Source: Bacillaceae bacterium (lineage in GTDB: Bacteria; Bacillota; Bacilli; Bacillales; Alkalibacillaceae). From it: a stretch of DNA of 64,000 bases. Each line of letters opens with the position of its first letter. Within the stretch, counting starts at the first letter, position 1. Of this stretch, positions 9,101 to 16,176 are shown in pieces. Under the pieces are notes generated by a model. That model saw only the letters and a program-made list of their open reading frames with translations, did no database searches and was not told the origin of the DNA. A program made the translations under genes and the position numbers. Location: positions 1 through 64,000 of the forward strand of contig JACDOD010000012.1 of assembly GCA_017656265.1 (NCBI GenBank), written 5' to 3'.

Positions 9101-11274
9101 ATCAGCAGGAACCGCCAGAAGTTTTTGACCATCATCTTAATGGAAATGAAGATCAGCCTGTTCAATTCAGTGTGACAGATTTTGTTTATGATGATGAGGA
9201 AGGAGACGAATTGGCTAAAATACGTTTTGAATCTTTACCGGAACATGGGACATTAAGGTTCAATGATCAGCCGATTTCGGTCTCTGATGAAGTTTACAGG
9301 GAAGATCTCTCATCTATTTATTTTGATCCTGAATTAAACTGGTATGGAACAACAGCTTTTTCCTGGAAAGGTCATGATGGTTCAGATTATTCTCCGACGA
9401 ATGCAACCATTGAACTGGAAATGGCTCCTGTGAATGATGCGCCTGAAGCAAAAGATGTGTCCTATTCCACCGGAGTTAATATGCCTTTATCCGAAATGCT
9501 GGTGGCAGAAGATGTAGATGGCGATGCTTTAACTTATTCCATCGTGCAGCAGGGAACCAAAGGAACGGTTTCCATTGTGGATGCGGGCACAGGTGAATTT
9601 TACTACGTCCCCCAGAATGGTGTAACAGGAAATGATACGGTGACATTCAATGTGTACGATGAAAATCATGCCATCTCCAATGATGCTTACTTGAACATTC
9701 AGATTGTGCCATCTGGGGTAGCTGATCTCGCTGCTTTAACGACCAGTGAAGGTGATGCCACGCCGAATTTTGACCCAAATGTATTGAGTTATTCACTGGA
9801 TGTAGAGCATGATGTGGAAGAGTTGACAGTGACTGCCAGCGTTTATGATCCATACGCATCAGTGGCCGTAAATGGGGTTAACATGGGAACGGGAGGAACA
9901 TCGGATCCCATTACTCTGAATGTCGGCTCTAATCTAATTAATATCGTTGTTACTGCACAGGATGGGGTCACTAGCAAAACGTATCAGCTTGATGTAATCC
10001 GGGCACCATCATCCAATGCTTCTCTGGCAGGACTGCAAGTAGGCACTGGAAGATTGACACCTGCATTTGACCCTGAGAAAACAACCTATAGCCTTCGTGT
10101 AGGCTATTACACACGAAATATTACTATAGATTCAACAGCAGAGGATTCCAACGCTACCGTAACGATAAATGGAGAGGAAGTCTCAAGCGGGGGTTCACCA
10201 TTGGAGGTTGGGCTGGATGTCGGATTAAATAAAATTAATGTGACTGTCACAGCGCAGGATGGGGTCACGACTAAAGCCTATACGATCCATGTTATCAGGA
10301 CACCGCTAAATAATCGGGATGACGATGACAAGGACGATGATGATCGAAATAACGAAGATCATCAGGAGGAAATTGAAGTGAAACGAAACAATAATCAGCA
10401 AGAGGATACACAACTAGAGGTCATTGTTCACAGTACAAATTCACTTCTTGAAGAATCCAAAGAAAATGAAAGCATCAAGCTGGATCTTACAAACGAAACA
10501 GAAGATGTTGATGAAATTACGATTTCCATGAATCAGGAACAAGTTGAGTCCATTCAGGAGCAGGAGAAAGATTTTGTCATTCAGACTAAAAAAGCTTCCT
10601 TTATGTTTTCTGAAGACGTTTTGAAAAACTTGAGCGAGGATTTTGAAATCGTCATCAAAAAAGTAACCGATACGGATTTAGAAGAAGCCCACGAAGCTAT
10701 GCATGAAGACGGTGTAGAGGTTGAAGGGACACGAGCGTCCATTAGGGTTGAGACCAACTTGAATCAGCAAACGGAAATGACACTGCCGATTGAACAGGGA
10801 GATGAGCTAACGGCAGAAGACCTCCGTAAACTCGGGGTCTATGTGATCCACAGCGATGGGGATCGTGAGTTTGTTTCCGGGAAAATTGCCTATGATGATG
10901 ATGGGAAAGTTATTGGACTTACAATTAGAACCGAAAAATTCAGTACATTTACTGTTGTTGAAACAACTGAGCCGTGGCCGCATTATTCCTGGCACACCAG
11001 ATACCATGTGGACCAAAATAAGGTTTGGAATATTGAAATGAGTGCACCGATTGATCAAACGACGGTCAATCATCAAACTATTTTTGTTGAGGACCAGCAA
11101 GGAAACAAGGTTGATACAGAAGTCAATCTAGTGGATGAAAAAACGATTTTGGTGAAACCAGTTAAATGGTATGAATCAGGTCAAACATACACTCTCGTAA
11201 TAACTGATGGAATAAAAGATACGGAAGGTAAAGCAATGGACGAAACAGTGAAAATGCCGTTTGAGGTGGAATGA
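6190..11274 (+). CDS. Giant secreted cadherin-repeat surface protein
   Basis: 1694 residues, start ATG with AGAGGGG upstream. Order: signal peptide (to about residue 29, ALAAP); a beta-rich head (30-175) without repeats; eight cadherin repeats of about 100 residues (about 178-972), each with an ENxxxGTxVG start, DPDxGxxFTYSLVxG, FDYExKxxYxIRVRV and DVNE linker motifs that bind Ca2+ in the family; a pair of tandem-95/VCBS-like Ig modules (about 974-1174, VNDAPEAKDV); two cadherin-like beta-sandwich domains (PF12733 type, about 1175-1370, with repeated VTAQDGVTxK); an Asp-rich linker (DDDDKDDDD); and a terminal SbsA-type Ig-like domain (about 1594-1694). No LPxTG, SLH or transmembrane anchor, so attachment is probably non-covalent. 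It follows the collar genes closely and may share their transcript. Confidence 0.9.
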   Translation: MKKAIEIMVVAIPAFVIFLASCYTSALAAPLTEDLTDSNWLNDSNNGFVVSSDGNVVYDYLYNYGIYIDSDQIAANNYMQISTGENYAGATFDLKSMKINMLNHSDVFNLNIIGIKKDGSIADSVSFNTADDDKQSYTINFSNFIDIEAFKIEIYSPQDEMYNFSLANFTYDNLYVASPPTDINLSSDRVEENSAVGTVVGTLSAVDSNFGETFTYSLVSGAGDDDNSKFTIDGDQLKTNDVFDYESKNSYNVRLRVTDSSGLHYDEAATIHVADVNEPPTGLTLSNQQLEENQPSGTVVGTFETVDPDEGNTFTYSLVNGTGDDDNSSFFIDGDTLKTSSPLDYETKDTYSIRVKVNDGENDLVQQFTITVQNVNDTPSDIVLSNAEVPENELVGTLVGVLSGVDDDSGEILTYELVSGSGDADNPLFEINGNELRTAESFDYETKNSYSIRVRVTDSGSLTFEKEMAVQIANVNEGPSGVDLSSSSIQENLAPGTAVGTLSGIDPDEGETFTFSLVNGEGADDNSSFTIVGNELRTNESFDYETRSSYSIRVRVTDAGGLDAEETFTIQVSDVNEAPTVLSLSSSNIDENQTAGSVIGTFSTEDPDSGNTFTYSLVSGTGDADNASFVIDGNELKTAEVFDFETKDTYNIRVNVNDGENDLAQQFTITIKDVNDTPEGIQLSNNQLAENNPTGTEVGTLSGVDEDSGEEFTFSLAGEEEDNAYFEISGNRLLTKESFDYETKDTYSIHIEVMDSGGETYEDDFTIQVTNVNETVEGLELSSNEIPENTPSGTVVGILNAVDQDQNDTYTYNLVAGNGDTNNNSFVIDGDQLKTAESFDYEAKDSYSIRIRVRDESNHEVEEIFVIQVTDVNEPVEGLQLTSNEVAENSKIGTTIGILEAKDPDQNDTYTFELVEGTGDQDNDRFAINGNQFKTNEVFDFETKDQYYVRIRVTDNGQFSVDQPFVIQVMDQQEPPEVFDHHLNGNEDQPVQFSVTDFVYDDEEGDELAKIRFESLPEHGTLRFNDQPISVSDEVYREDLSSIYFDPELNWYGTTAFSWKGHDGSDYSPTNATIELEMAPVNDAPEAKDVSYSTGVNMPLSEMLVAEDVDGDALTYSIVQQGTKGTVSIVDAGTGEFYYVPQNGVTGNDTVTFNVYDENHAISNDAYLNIQIVPSGVADLAALTTSEGDATPNFDPNVLSYSLDVEHDVEELTVTASVYDPYASVAVNGVNMGTGGTSDPITLNVGSNLINIVVTAQDGVTSKTYQLDVIRAPSSNASLAGLQVGTGRLTPAFDPEKTTYSLRVGYYTRNITIDSTAEDSNATVTINGEEVSSGGSPLEVGLDVGLNKINVTVTAQDGVTTKAYTIHVIRTPLNNRDDDDKDDDDRNNEDHQEEIEVKRNNNQQEDTQLEVIVHSTNSLLEESKENESIKLDLTNETEDVDEITISMNQEQVESIQEQEKDFVIQTKKASFMFSEDVLKNLSEDFEIVIKKVTDTDLEEAHEAMHEDGVEVEGTRASIRVETNLNQQTEMTLPIEQGDELTAEDLRKLGVYVIHSDGDREFVSGKIAYDDDGKVIGLTIRTEKFSTFTVVETTEPWPHYSWHTRYHVDQNKVWNIEMSAPIDQTTVNHQTIFVEDQQGNKVDTEVNLVDEKTILVKPVKWYESGQTYTLVITDGIKDTEGKAMDETVKMPFEVE

Positions 11275-11285
11275 TCAGGGAGGGT

Positions 11286-11330
11286 TCCCCGCGCAGAGTC
11301 TCTTACTCCGTGCGGGGATTTTGTTTTTTA
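11286..11330 (+). terminator. Terminator of the cadherin gene
   Basis: TCCCCGCGCAGAG pairs with CTCCGTGCGGGGA (G-T wobbles) around TCTCTTA, followed by TTTTGTTTTTT. Confidence 0.85.
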
Positions 11331-11660
11331 TAAGACCTCATTTTTTTGGGGAAATTTGAAAAACAGCATTGGACAGATATCCTTGACGATGTTGTTCAAT
11401 GCTACCGGTCAGTCCCAGGTCTCCCAAATTGTCGATCCTCTGATGACGGCGAGATTTTTTGTCTCAAGAAGAATTTTTAGATGCGATCATATTGAAGTGT
11501 TTGAAAAATAAACTGTTTCTATTATACTTTTGATTAATAATAAGCGCCAGGTCGTGGTTGGCTAAAAACCTGGCGTTATTTATTTGCAATTGATTAAAGA
11601 TTTTTCGACAAGTGACAGGCACCACATATACCGTACATAGGCGCCGCATAGGCACCGCAT
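11331..11660. other. Non-coding stretch with hairpin and repeat copy
   Basis: No intact gene. Contains a hairpin (AATAAGCGCCAGGT ... ACCTGGCGTTATT, about 11538-11580), a family-A repeat copy (11601-11623, TTTTTCGACAAGTGACAGGC then ACC) and short direct repeats (GCGCCGCATA / GCACCGCATA) just before the next ORF. Confidence 0.6.
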
Positions 11661-12791
11661 ATGCACATGGGTAGGTATCGCATGGCGATAAAGGAAATGG
11701 AAAGGGTGTTGTTTTTGATTATCCATTGTACAAAGAAGTTGTTAAAAGAAATGAAGGTCAAGCCAGAAGAGTTGCACGAAGAAGATTCTTTATTTGGATG
11801 GCATGCCAACTTTTTAACCATTAATGACAGAAATACCGTGGTGTTGGTAAATAACAAAAATCGATATACCGTTATCTTGTATGGATTGGAGGATAAGGAC
11901 TTCAAAAACCTGGACAAACTGGTGCCCCTGGCTATTAGGGAAATTTTTGAGAAAGAAGGCTTTCGCCCGGACCTCATCGATCTGTATCTGGAGAAGAGAG
12001 CGGAGATCAGTTTTACTAAAACAAAAAATCGCCAATTAACCGCAAGGATGAGTAAAACTTGTGAGGATTTGATGTTTTTTACAAAATTTATAGAGAAAGA
12101 AAAGGTGATACAGCATAAATTAAGTAAAAGAATGAGCCGGCTTTCTGTAGGAGATGGGAAAAACAGTTATATACTCCCTCATGAAGAAATGTATAAGCAC
12201 CTGGAAGAGTTTTATGGTAGGCCTATTTTCAATCTAAAAGCTGCTGAAATAAAGGTGAAATTGGATCTGAAAAATCACTTTGTCTGGAGAAAGTTAGTCG
12301 TTCCTCTTCATCTAACATTTGATGATTTTCATGAAGTAATACAGGCTGCATTCGGTTGGGAAAATTCCCATCTGCACCAGTTTATTGTTTTTGAAAATGG
12401 CAGGCCTGTTTATCTTGTTCAGACAGAAGAGGCTATTTCTCATTCAACGAGTATAGAAATGAAAGTTGAAAAAAATGTTCAGCTTTCAGACTATATTCCT
12501 GATTATGAAATAAACTATGTTTATGATTTAGGAGATAACTGGAAGCATATCGTTCAAGTGGAACGAGTCCTTGACAATTATGATAAGAACTTTCCTATCC
12601 TTGTTGATGGTGCAGGCGTCACGCCGCCTGAGGATATTGGTGGTGAAGTCGGATTTGAAAACTTGTTATCTACTATAGCAGGTCGAGATAAACATGATAG
12701 TGATCATTTGAGTGACTGGGCAGAGAGTCAGATCAATAAAGAATTTGATTTAGAAAAAGCGAAGCGGGCAGTAAGGCAAACACTAGGATAA
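11661..12791 (+). CDS. Plasmid pRiA4b ORF-3 family protein
   Basis: 376 residues as drawn, but the start is uncertain. The first codons overlap short repeats, and a later start near 11697-11709 (ATGGAAAGG or TTGTTTTTG, giving ...LFLIIHCTKKLLKEM) has a better upstream AAAGG. The N-terminal half (to about 185) resembles the DUF6933-type domain that begins with a CTKKLL motif. The C-terminal half (about 186-376) is the PRiA4_ORF3 fold: VWRKLVVPLHLTFDDFHEVI, FGWENSHLHQF, YVYDLGDNWKHIVQVE, GGxGxxPPEDIGG and DKHD. Cytosolic, function unknown in the family; some members occur near mobile DNA. Flanked by hairpins on both sides, so monocistronic. Confidence 0.75.
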   Translation: MHMGRYRMAIKEMERVLFLIIHCTKKLLKEMKVKPEELHEEDSLFGWHANFLTINDRNTVVLVNNKNRYTVILYGLEDKDFKNLDKLVPLAIREIFEKEGFRPDLIDLYLEKRAEISFTKTKNRQLTARMSKTCEDLMFFTKFIEKEKVIQHKLSKRMSRLSVGDGKNSYILPHEEMYKHLEEFYGRPIFNLKAAEIKVKLDLKNHFVWRKLVVPLHLTFDDFHEVIQAAFGWENSHLHQFIVFENGRPVYLVQTEEAISHSTSIEMKVEKNVQLSDYIPDYEINYVYDLGDNWKHIVQVERVLDNYDKNFPILVDGAGVTPPEDIGGEVGFENLLSTIAGRDKHDSDHLSDWAESQINKEFDLEKAKRAVRQTLG

Positions 12792-12824
12792 GTGCTGAAT
12801 TCTTCAACCCAATTAAATTAAGAG

Positions 12825-12866
12825 GCGCCAGGATGGTATAAATAGGAATCCTGGCGTTGTTTTTTG
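12825..12866 (+). terminator. Terminator after the pRiA4b ORF-3 family gene
   Basis: GCGCCAGGAT pairs with ATCCTGGCGTT around a 13-base loop; followed by GTTTTTTGT. Confidence 0.75.
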
Positions 12867-13069
12867 TCCAATCCGAAGATGGGATTCCTTTTAATCTTCT
12901 GTTTTGGTTTGTCCCCCCCTAAGGGCTTAGGGCAAGTAAACTGAATTCCGCTTCCTAAAAAACGTTGATTCCTTTTATTCCCTAGAGGCTGAAGACATGG
13001 AGTGGAGCATACTCTCATTTTTTTATATCTTTTATGATAAAATAGTCAAAAAACTCAGGTGGTAAAAAT

Positions 13070-13438
13070 ATGCAGCTTGCAAGAGTAATCATTCATTTAT
13101 TTGTTTTAGTTCTCTTTTATTATGCAGGTGTCTTGATTCAGTGGGCCTTCGATCTCATTGTTCCGGGAAGTATCATTGGGATGGTGCTGCTTTTTTTAGC
13201 GTTGTTATGGGGGAACGTTCGGTTAACGTGGATTGAGGAGGGAGCCCAGATGCTGATCAGGCATTTACCTTTGCTTTTTATCCCGGTAACGGTTGGGGTG
13301 ATTGAGTATGTATACGTTTTTTCAGGAAAAGGATTGGTTCTGTTTGTGATTGCTCTCGTCAGTACGCTTCTTGTGATGGTGACATCCGGAGCTGTCAGTC
13401 AGCATCTGGCACTGAGGAAGGAGCGGAAATATGAGTAG
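13070..13438 (+). CDS. lrgA: LrgA/CidA-family holin-like membrane protein
   Basis: 122 residues with four hydrophobic segments (about 5-24, 27-46, 61-82, 86-110). The family signature is the loop IVPGSIIGMVLLFLAL, and LIRHLPLLFIPVTVGVIEY is also conserved. LrgA/CidA proteins are small membrane proteins that influence murein hydrolase activity, cell lysis and, with LrgB, pyruvate uptake. AGGTGG precedes the ATG. Stop overlaps the lrgB start by 8 bp, so the two are translationally coupled. Confidence 0.87.
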   Translation: MQLARVIIHLFVLVLFYYAGVLIQWAFDLIVPGSIIGMVLLFLALLWGNVRLTWIEEGAQMLIRHLPLLFIPVTVGVIEYVYVFSGKGLVLFVIALVSTLLVMVTSGAVSQHLALRKERKYE

Positions 13439-14120
13439 TGTGGTAATTGTTTTTTTCGGTTTGGGAGGGACGATTCTGGCATACATAGGGGCCAGGTTTC
13501 TGTATAAACAAATCCCGAATCCATTTTTGCTCCCTATTTTGCCTGCGACCATGGGGATAGGTACGATCTTGGTGGTATTTGATATTCCCTATGAAACGTA
13601 TTTTGTGGGCGGCCAGGTCATTGACTGGTTTCTCGGGCCGGCGGTAGTTGCTCTGGCATACCCGCTTTATCGGCAGTGGGAGATTGTGAAAAGGTATCCG
13701 GTGGTTATTTTGGCGGGTATTGGTATTGGAACTGTTGTTGGTGTGCTGACCGGGCTTCTGTTTGTGAAGTGGTTTGGCTTTGATCGGGAGATGATTTTTT
13801 CCATGATGCCGAAAAATGCGACGACGCCTGTGGCCACAGAGGTTGCGGAGGCCCTCGGAGGTGTACCTTCTCTTGCCGTCGTATTTGTGATGATCGCGGG
13901 GATTGGGGGAGCAGTGGTTGGTCCGGTGATTTTAAGATGGTTCCGGATTCATCATTTCCTGGGAAAAGGGATTGGGATGGGAAGTGCATCTCATGCAATA
14001 GGCACATCAAAAGCGATGGAAAACGGAGAAGATGAGGGAGCTGCCAGCACCGTTGCCATGACCATCAGTGCGATTTTCGTGTCCCTGATCAGCCCCCTGC
14101 TGGCCTGGCTACTGTTGTAG
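13431..14120 (+). CDS. lrgB: LrgB/CidB-family membrane protein
   Basis: 229 residues, multi-spanning throughout. Family motifs include FLGPAVVALAYPLYRQW, MMPKNATTPVATEVAEALGG and GMGSASHAIGTSKAMENGE (the conserved TTPVA and SHxxGTxxA segments). Works with LrgA in the Cid/Lrg system at the cytoplasmic membrane. No two-component LytSR or LysR regulator gene is adjacent, so the regulator cannot be assigned here. A family-A repeat copy (14128-14147) follows the stop immediately. Confidence 0.9.
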   Translation: MSSVVIVFFGLGGTILAYIGARFLYKQIPNPFLLPILPATMGIGTILVVFDIPYETYFVGGQVIDWFLGPAVVALAYPLYRQWEIVKRYPVVILAGIGIGTVVGVLTGLLFVKWFGFDREMIFSMMPKNATTPVATEVAEALGGVPSLAVVFVMIAGIGGAVVGPVILRWFRIHHFLGKGIGMGSASHAIGTSKAMENGEDEGAASTVAMTISAIFVSLISPLLAWLLL

Positions 14121-14198
14121 TAGCGGTGGTGCCTGTCACTTCCCGAATATTGTCGAACACCATAACATAAGCAGATTGAATAAAGAGGAGAGTTTTCA

Positions 14199-14618
14199 AT
14201 GAACAAGCGGATATTGAGGGGACATCATTTACTTTGTGTACATGGTTTTCGAGGGATGGGGTATAGTTCGGAGTTTGTCCAAAAAATGCAGCAAATTGTG
14301 GAAGAAATCAGAAACACAGATTTAGATTTTCCAGTCCAGGTGATTGCTGGGCTGGATGAGACCTGCTTTTCTTGTCCGCATAAAGGTGAGGGTTATTGCA
14401 ACAAATCCCCTGAATCCAACGCTCATGTACTTGGCATGGACCGGAGAGTCATCAGCCATCTTGGACTGGAAGATGGTCAGGTTTACCAGAAGAGTGAGTT
14501 GGTTAAGGCAGTGAAAAAATACGTAGAGCCAGAAGATCTGGATGAATTGTGCAAAGGTTGCTCCTGGCTGGAATATGGGGTATGCAAGGAAGGGATTGCG
14601 GAATTAAAGAAAACATAG
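14199..14618 (+). CDS. DUF1284 cysteine-rich protein
   Basis: 139 residues, cytosolic, preceded by AGAGGAGAG. Starts RILRGHHLLCVHGFRGMGYS, the DUF1284 signature. Seven cysteines lie at 13, 56, 59, 67, 118, 121 and 129: the groups CFSCPHKGEGYC and CKGCSWLEYGVC look like two metal- or Fe-S-binding clusters. Function is unknown in the family. It stands alone between repeat-rich spacers. Confidence 0.85.
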   Translation: MNKRILRGHHLLCVHGFRGMGYSSEFVQKMQQIVEEIRNTDLDFPVQVIAGLDETCFSCPHKGEGYCNKSPESNAHVLGMDRRVISHLGLEDGQVYQKSELVKAVKKYVEPEDLDELCKGCSWLEYGVCKEGIAELKKT

Positions 14619-14630
14619 GAAATCTGCAGT

Positions 14631-14737
14631 CGAGAAATCAGGGCTCACGGGCGGGAAATCAGAGCTCACGTTCGAGATATCAAGGCTCACGCGCGAAATA
14701 TATCAGGGATTACGCACGAAAAATCAGGGCTCACGAG
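14631..14737 (+). repeat. Five-unit degenerate tandem repeat, 21-23 bp
   Basis: Units at 14631, 14652, 14673, 14694 (23 bp) and 14717, consensus CGaGAAATCAGGGCTCACGnG. Begins 12 bases after the DUF1284 stop. Each unit differs at several positions. No spacers, so not CRISPR-like. Confidence 0.85.
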
Positions 14738-14847
14738 CAATGAGATTTCATTCGAACGGAACTGCGAATAAAGATTTTTTGACAAGTGACAGGCACCGAA
14801 TCGGACAGGCATCAAAAAAAAAAAATAATTTTTTTTTCAAATCCCCC

Positions 14848-14878
14848 TTTACCTTTACGTTACGTCAGGGATTATGCT
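14848..14878 (+). promoter_or_regulatory. MerR-type promoter with 19-bp spacer
   Basis: TTTACC (14848-14853) and TATGCT (14873-14878) are separated by 19 bases. The spacer holds an imperfect dyad, CCTTTACGT-T-ACGTCAGGG (7 of 9 positions paired). Overlong spacers with a centred dyad are the rule for MerR activators, so the following gene is probably autoregulated here. Confidence 0.65.
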
Positions 14879-14900
14879 TAATACTGCGGGAGGTGAGAAG

Positions 14901-15686
14901 ATGAACTATACAGTCAACGAGCTGGCTAAGATGTCCGGAGTGACGAAGCGGACATTGCGCTATTACGATGAAATCGGTCTTTTGAAACCGGGGAGGCTGG
15001 ATGAAAACGGTTATCGGATGTATGGGCCCAAAGAAGTGGATCTGCTACAGCAAATTTTGTTTTACAGAGAAATGGGAGTTGAATTAAAAACGATTCAAAA
15101 AATTGTTCAGTCTCCAGATTTTGACGAGCTTGAGGCTTTAAGAAATCATCGGAAAAAACTTCTCGCCAAACGCGAGGACATTAACCGGTTAATTATGAAT
15201 GTGGAAAAAACGTTAAAGGTCAAGGGAGGAGACTGTACCATGAGTGATCAGGAGAAGTTTGAAGGGTTTAAGCAGAAGCTGATTGAAGAAAATGAGGAAA
15301 AGTTTGGTCAGGAAGCTCGGGAAAAGTTTGGCGATGAACAGGTAGACCAGAGTAATTGGAAACTACAAAACATGTCAAAAGAACAATATGAGAAGATGGA
15401 ACGTTTAAGTCATGAAATTTTAGAAATGCTGAAGGATGCAGTTGTGACAGGAGATCCAGCGGGCGAGGAAGCCCAGAATGTCGCCAGACTTCACAAGGAA
15501 TGGCTAAAGTTCTACTGGGATCATTATTCAAACGAGGCTCATGCTGGTTTGGCACAGATGTACGTGGATGATGAACGTTTTGCAAAATATTATGACCAGG
15601 TTCATGATGGGGCAGCGAAATTCCTTAGGGATGCGATCTTGATTTATACAGGGATGAGCGGAAGGGATGACGGGATTATAAAATAA
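14901..15686 (+). CDS. MerR-family regulator with TipAS domain (Mta-like)
   Basis: 261 residues from ATG 14901 (GGAGGTGAG upstream; the frame is open from 14874). Residues 1-70 are the winged HTH (YTVNELAKMSGVTKRTLRYY, then DENGYRMYGPKEVDLLQQI). A helical dimerisation arm follows to about 112. The C-terminal ~145 residues are a TipAS-type ligand domain (HKEWLKFYWDHYSNEAHAGL, MYVDDERFAKYYDQ). Homologues such as B. subtilis Mta and Streptomyces TipAL activate multidrug efflux or resistance genes on binding drugs. No efflux pump is adjacent, so its regulon is elsewhere; the 19-bp-spacer promoter supports autoactivation. Confidence 0.9.
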   Translation: MNYTVNELAKMSGVTKRTLRYYDEIGLLKPGRLDENGYRMYGPKEVDLLQQILFYREMGVELKTIQKIVQSPDFDELEALRNHRKKLLAKREDINRLIMNVEKTLKVKGGDCTMSDQEKFEGFKQKLIEENEEKFGQEAREKFGDEQVDQSNWKLQNMSKEQYEKMERLSHEILEMLKDAVVTGDPAGEEAQNVARLHKEWLKFYWDHYSNEAHAGLAQMYVDDERFAKYYDQVHDGAAKFLRDAILIYTGMSGRDDGIIK

Positions 15687-15759
15687 CTGCTCTAGGCTGT
15701 CTATCTTTTTAAGGTCAATCAGCATACACTGATTGGAGTAAAAAAGTAGATGGTACAGT

Positions 15760-15797
15760 GCCAGTGACGGAAAAGATTTTTCCGTCACTGGCATTTT
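15760..15797 (+). terminator. Terminator of the merR gene
   Basis: Perfect 15-bp stem GCCAGTGACGGAAAA / TTTTCCGTCACTGGC with loop GAT, then ATTTTGC. Its sequence echoes the family-A repeats nearby (GTGCC...GTGAC...GAAAA). Confidence 0.85.
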
Positions 15798-15810
15798 GCA
15801 ATAAATAAAG

Positions 15811-15982
15811 ATTTTTCGACAAGTATCCGGCACCTTCTGAGGGGGATAGAAGGTGCCGGATATGATTGAACTCCGCAAAGGGTCTGCATTTTCATTTGGC
15901 TTCATTCGACAGGTGACAGGCACCGGGAAAGAGGGGGAGGGGCTGATGTTGGGGCTGGATTATTCGACAAGTGACAGGCACC
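15811..15982. repeat. Cluster of three family-A repeat copies
   Basis: ATTTTTCGACAAGTATCCGG then CACC (15811-15834, variant), TTCGACAGGTGACAGGCACC (15905-15924) and TTCGACAAGTGACAGGCACC (15963-15982), all in one orientation. The first also forms a hairpin with GGTGCCGGATAT at 15853-15864. The stretch between the merR terminator and the desaturase leader holds nothing else recognisable. Confidence 0.8.
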
Positions 15983-16103
15983 ATTTTGCCAGGATTTAGC
16001 ACCTGGTAATAAAACCTTGTTGCAATTTATTTGTATAATTGTTATGATTGGAACAATACATTTTGTAATTTTGTATATATTAATAAGGACCGAACATTTT
16101 CAG

Positions 16104-16139
16104 TAACCTCCTGGAAATTTAGGGAGGTTTTCTTTTTCC
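16104..16139 (+). promoter_or_regulatory. Leader hairpin upstream of the desaturase (possible attenuator)
   Basis: AACCTCC pairs with GGGAGGTT around TGGAAATTTA, followed by TTCTTTTTCC. It lies 38-73 bases before the desaturase ATG. Either a terminator of an upstream transcript or an attenuator in a 5' leader; I cannot decide from sequence. Confidence 0.5.
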
Positions 16140-16176
16140 TAAAAAAGGTTCTTAAATTTTGAAAGGAGCTTGATGC

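Noticed and set aside
8824..9165. Minus-strand ORF of 113 residues inside the cadherin gene
   Set aside because: Shadow frame of the repeat region; no ribosome binding site and unnatural composition.
11594..11977. Minus-strand ORF of 127 residues
   Set aside because: Antisense to the pRiA4b ORF-3 gene; its C-terminal residues GACHLSKNL are again the translated repeat.
13431..14120. Na+/H+ or other secondary transporter
   Set aside because: The TTPVA and SHAIGTSKA motifs and the coupled LrgA gene identify it as LrgB.
14631..14737. CRISPR array
   Set aside because: Units are directly adjacent with no unique spacers and no cas genes nearby.
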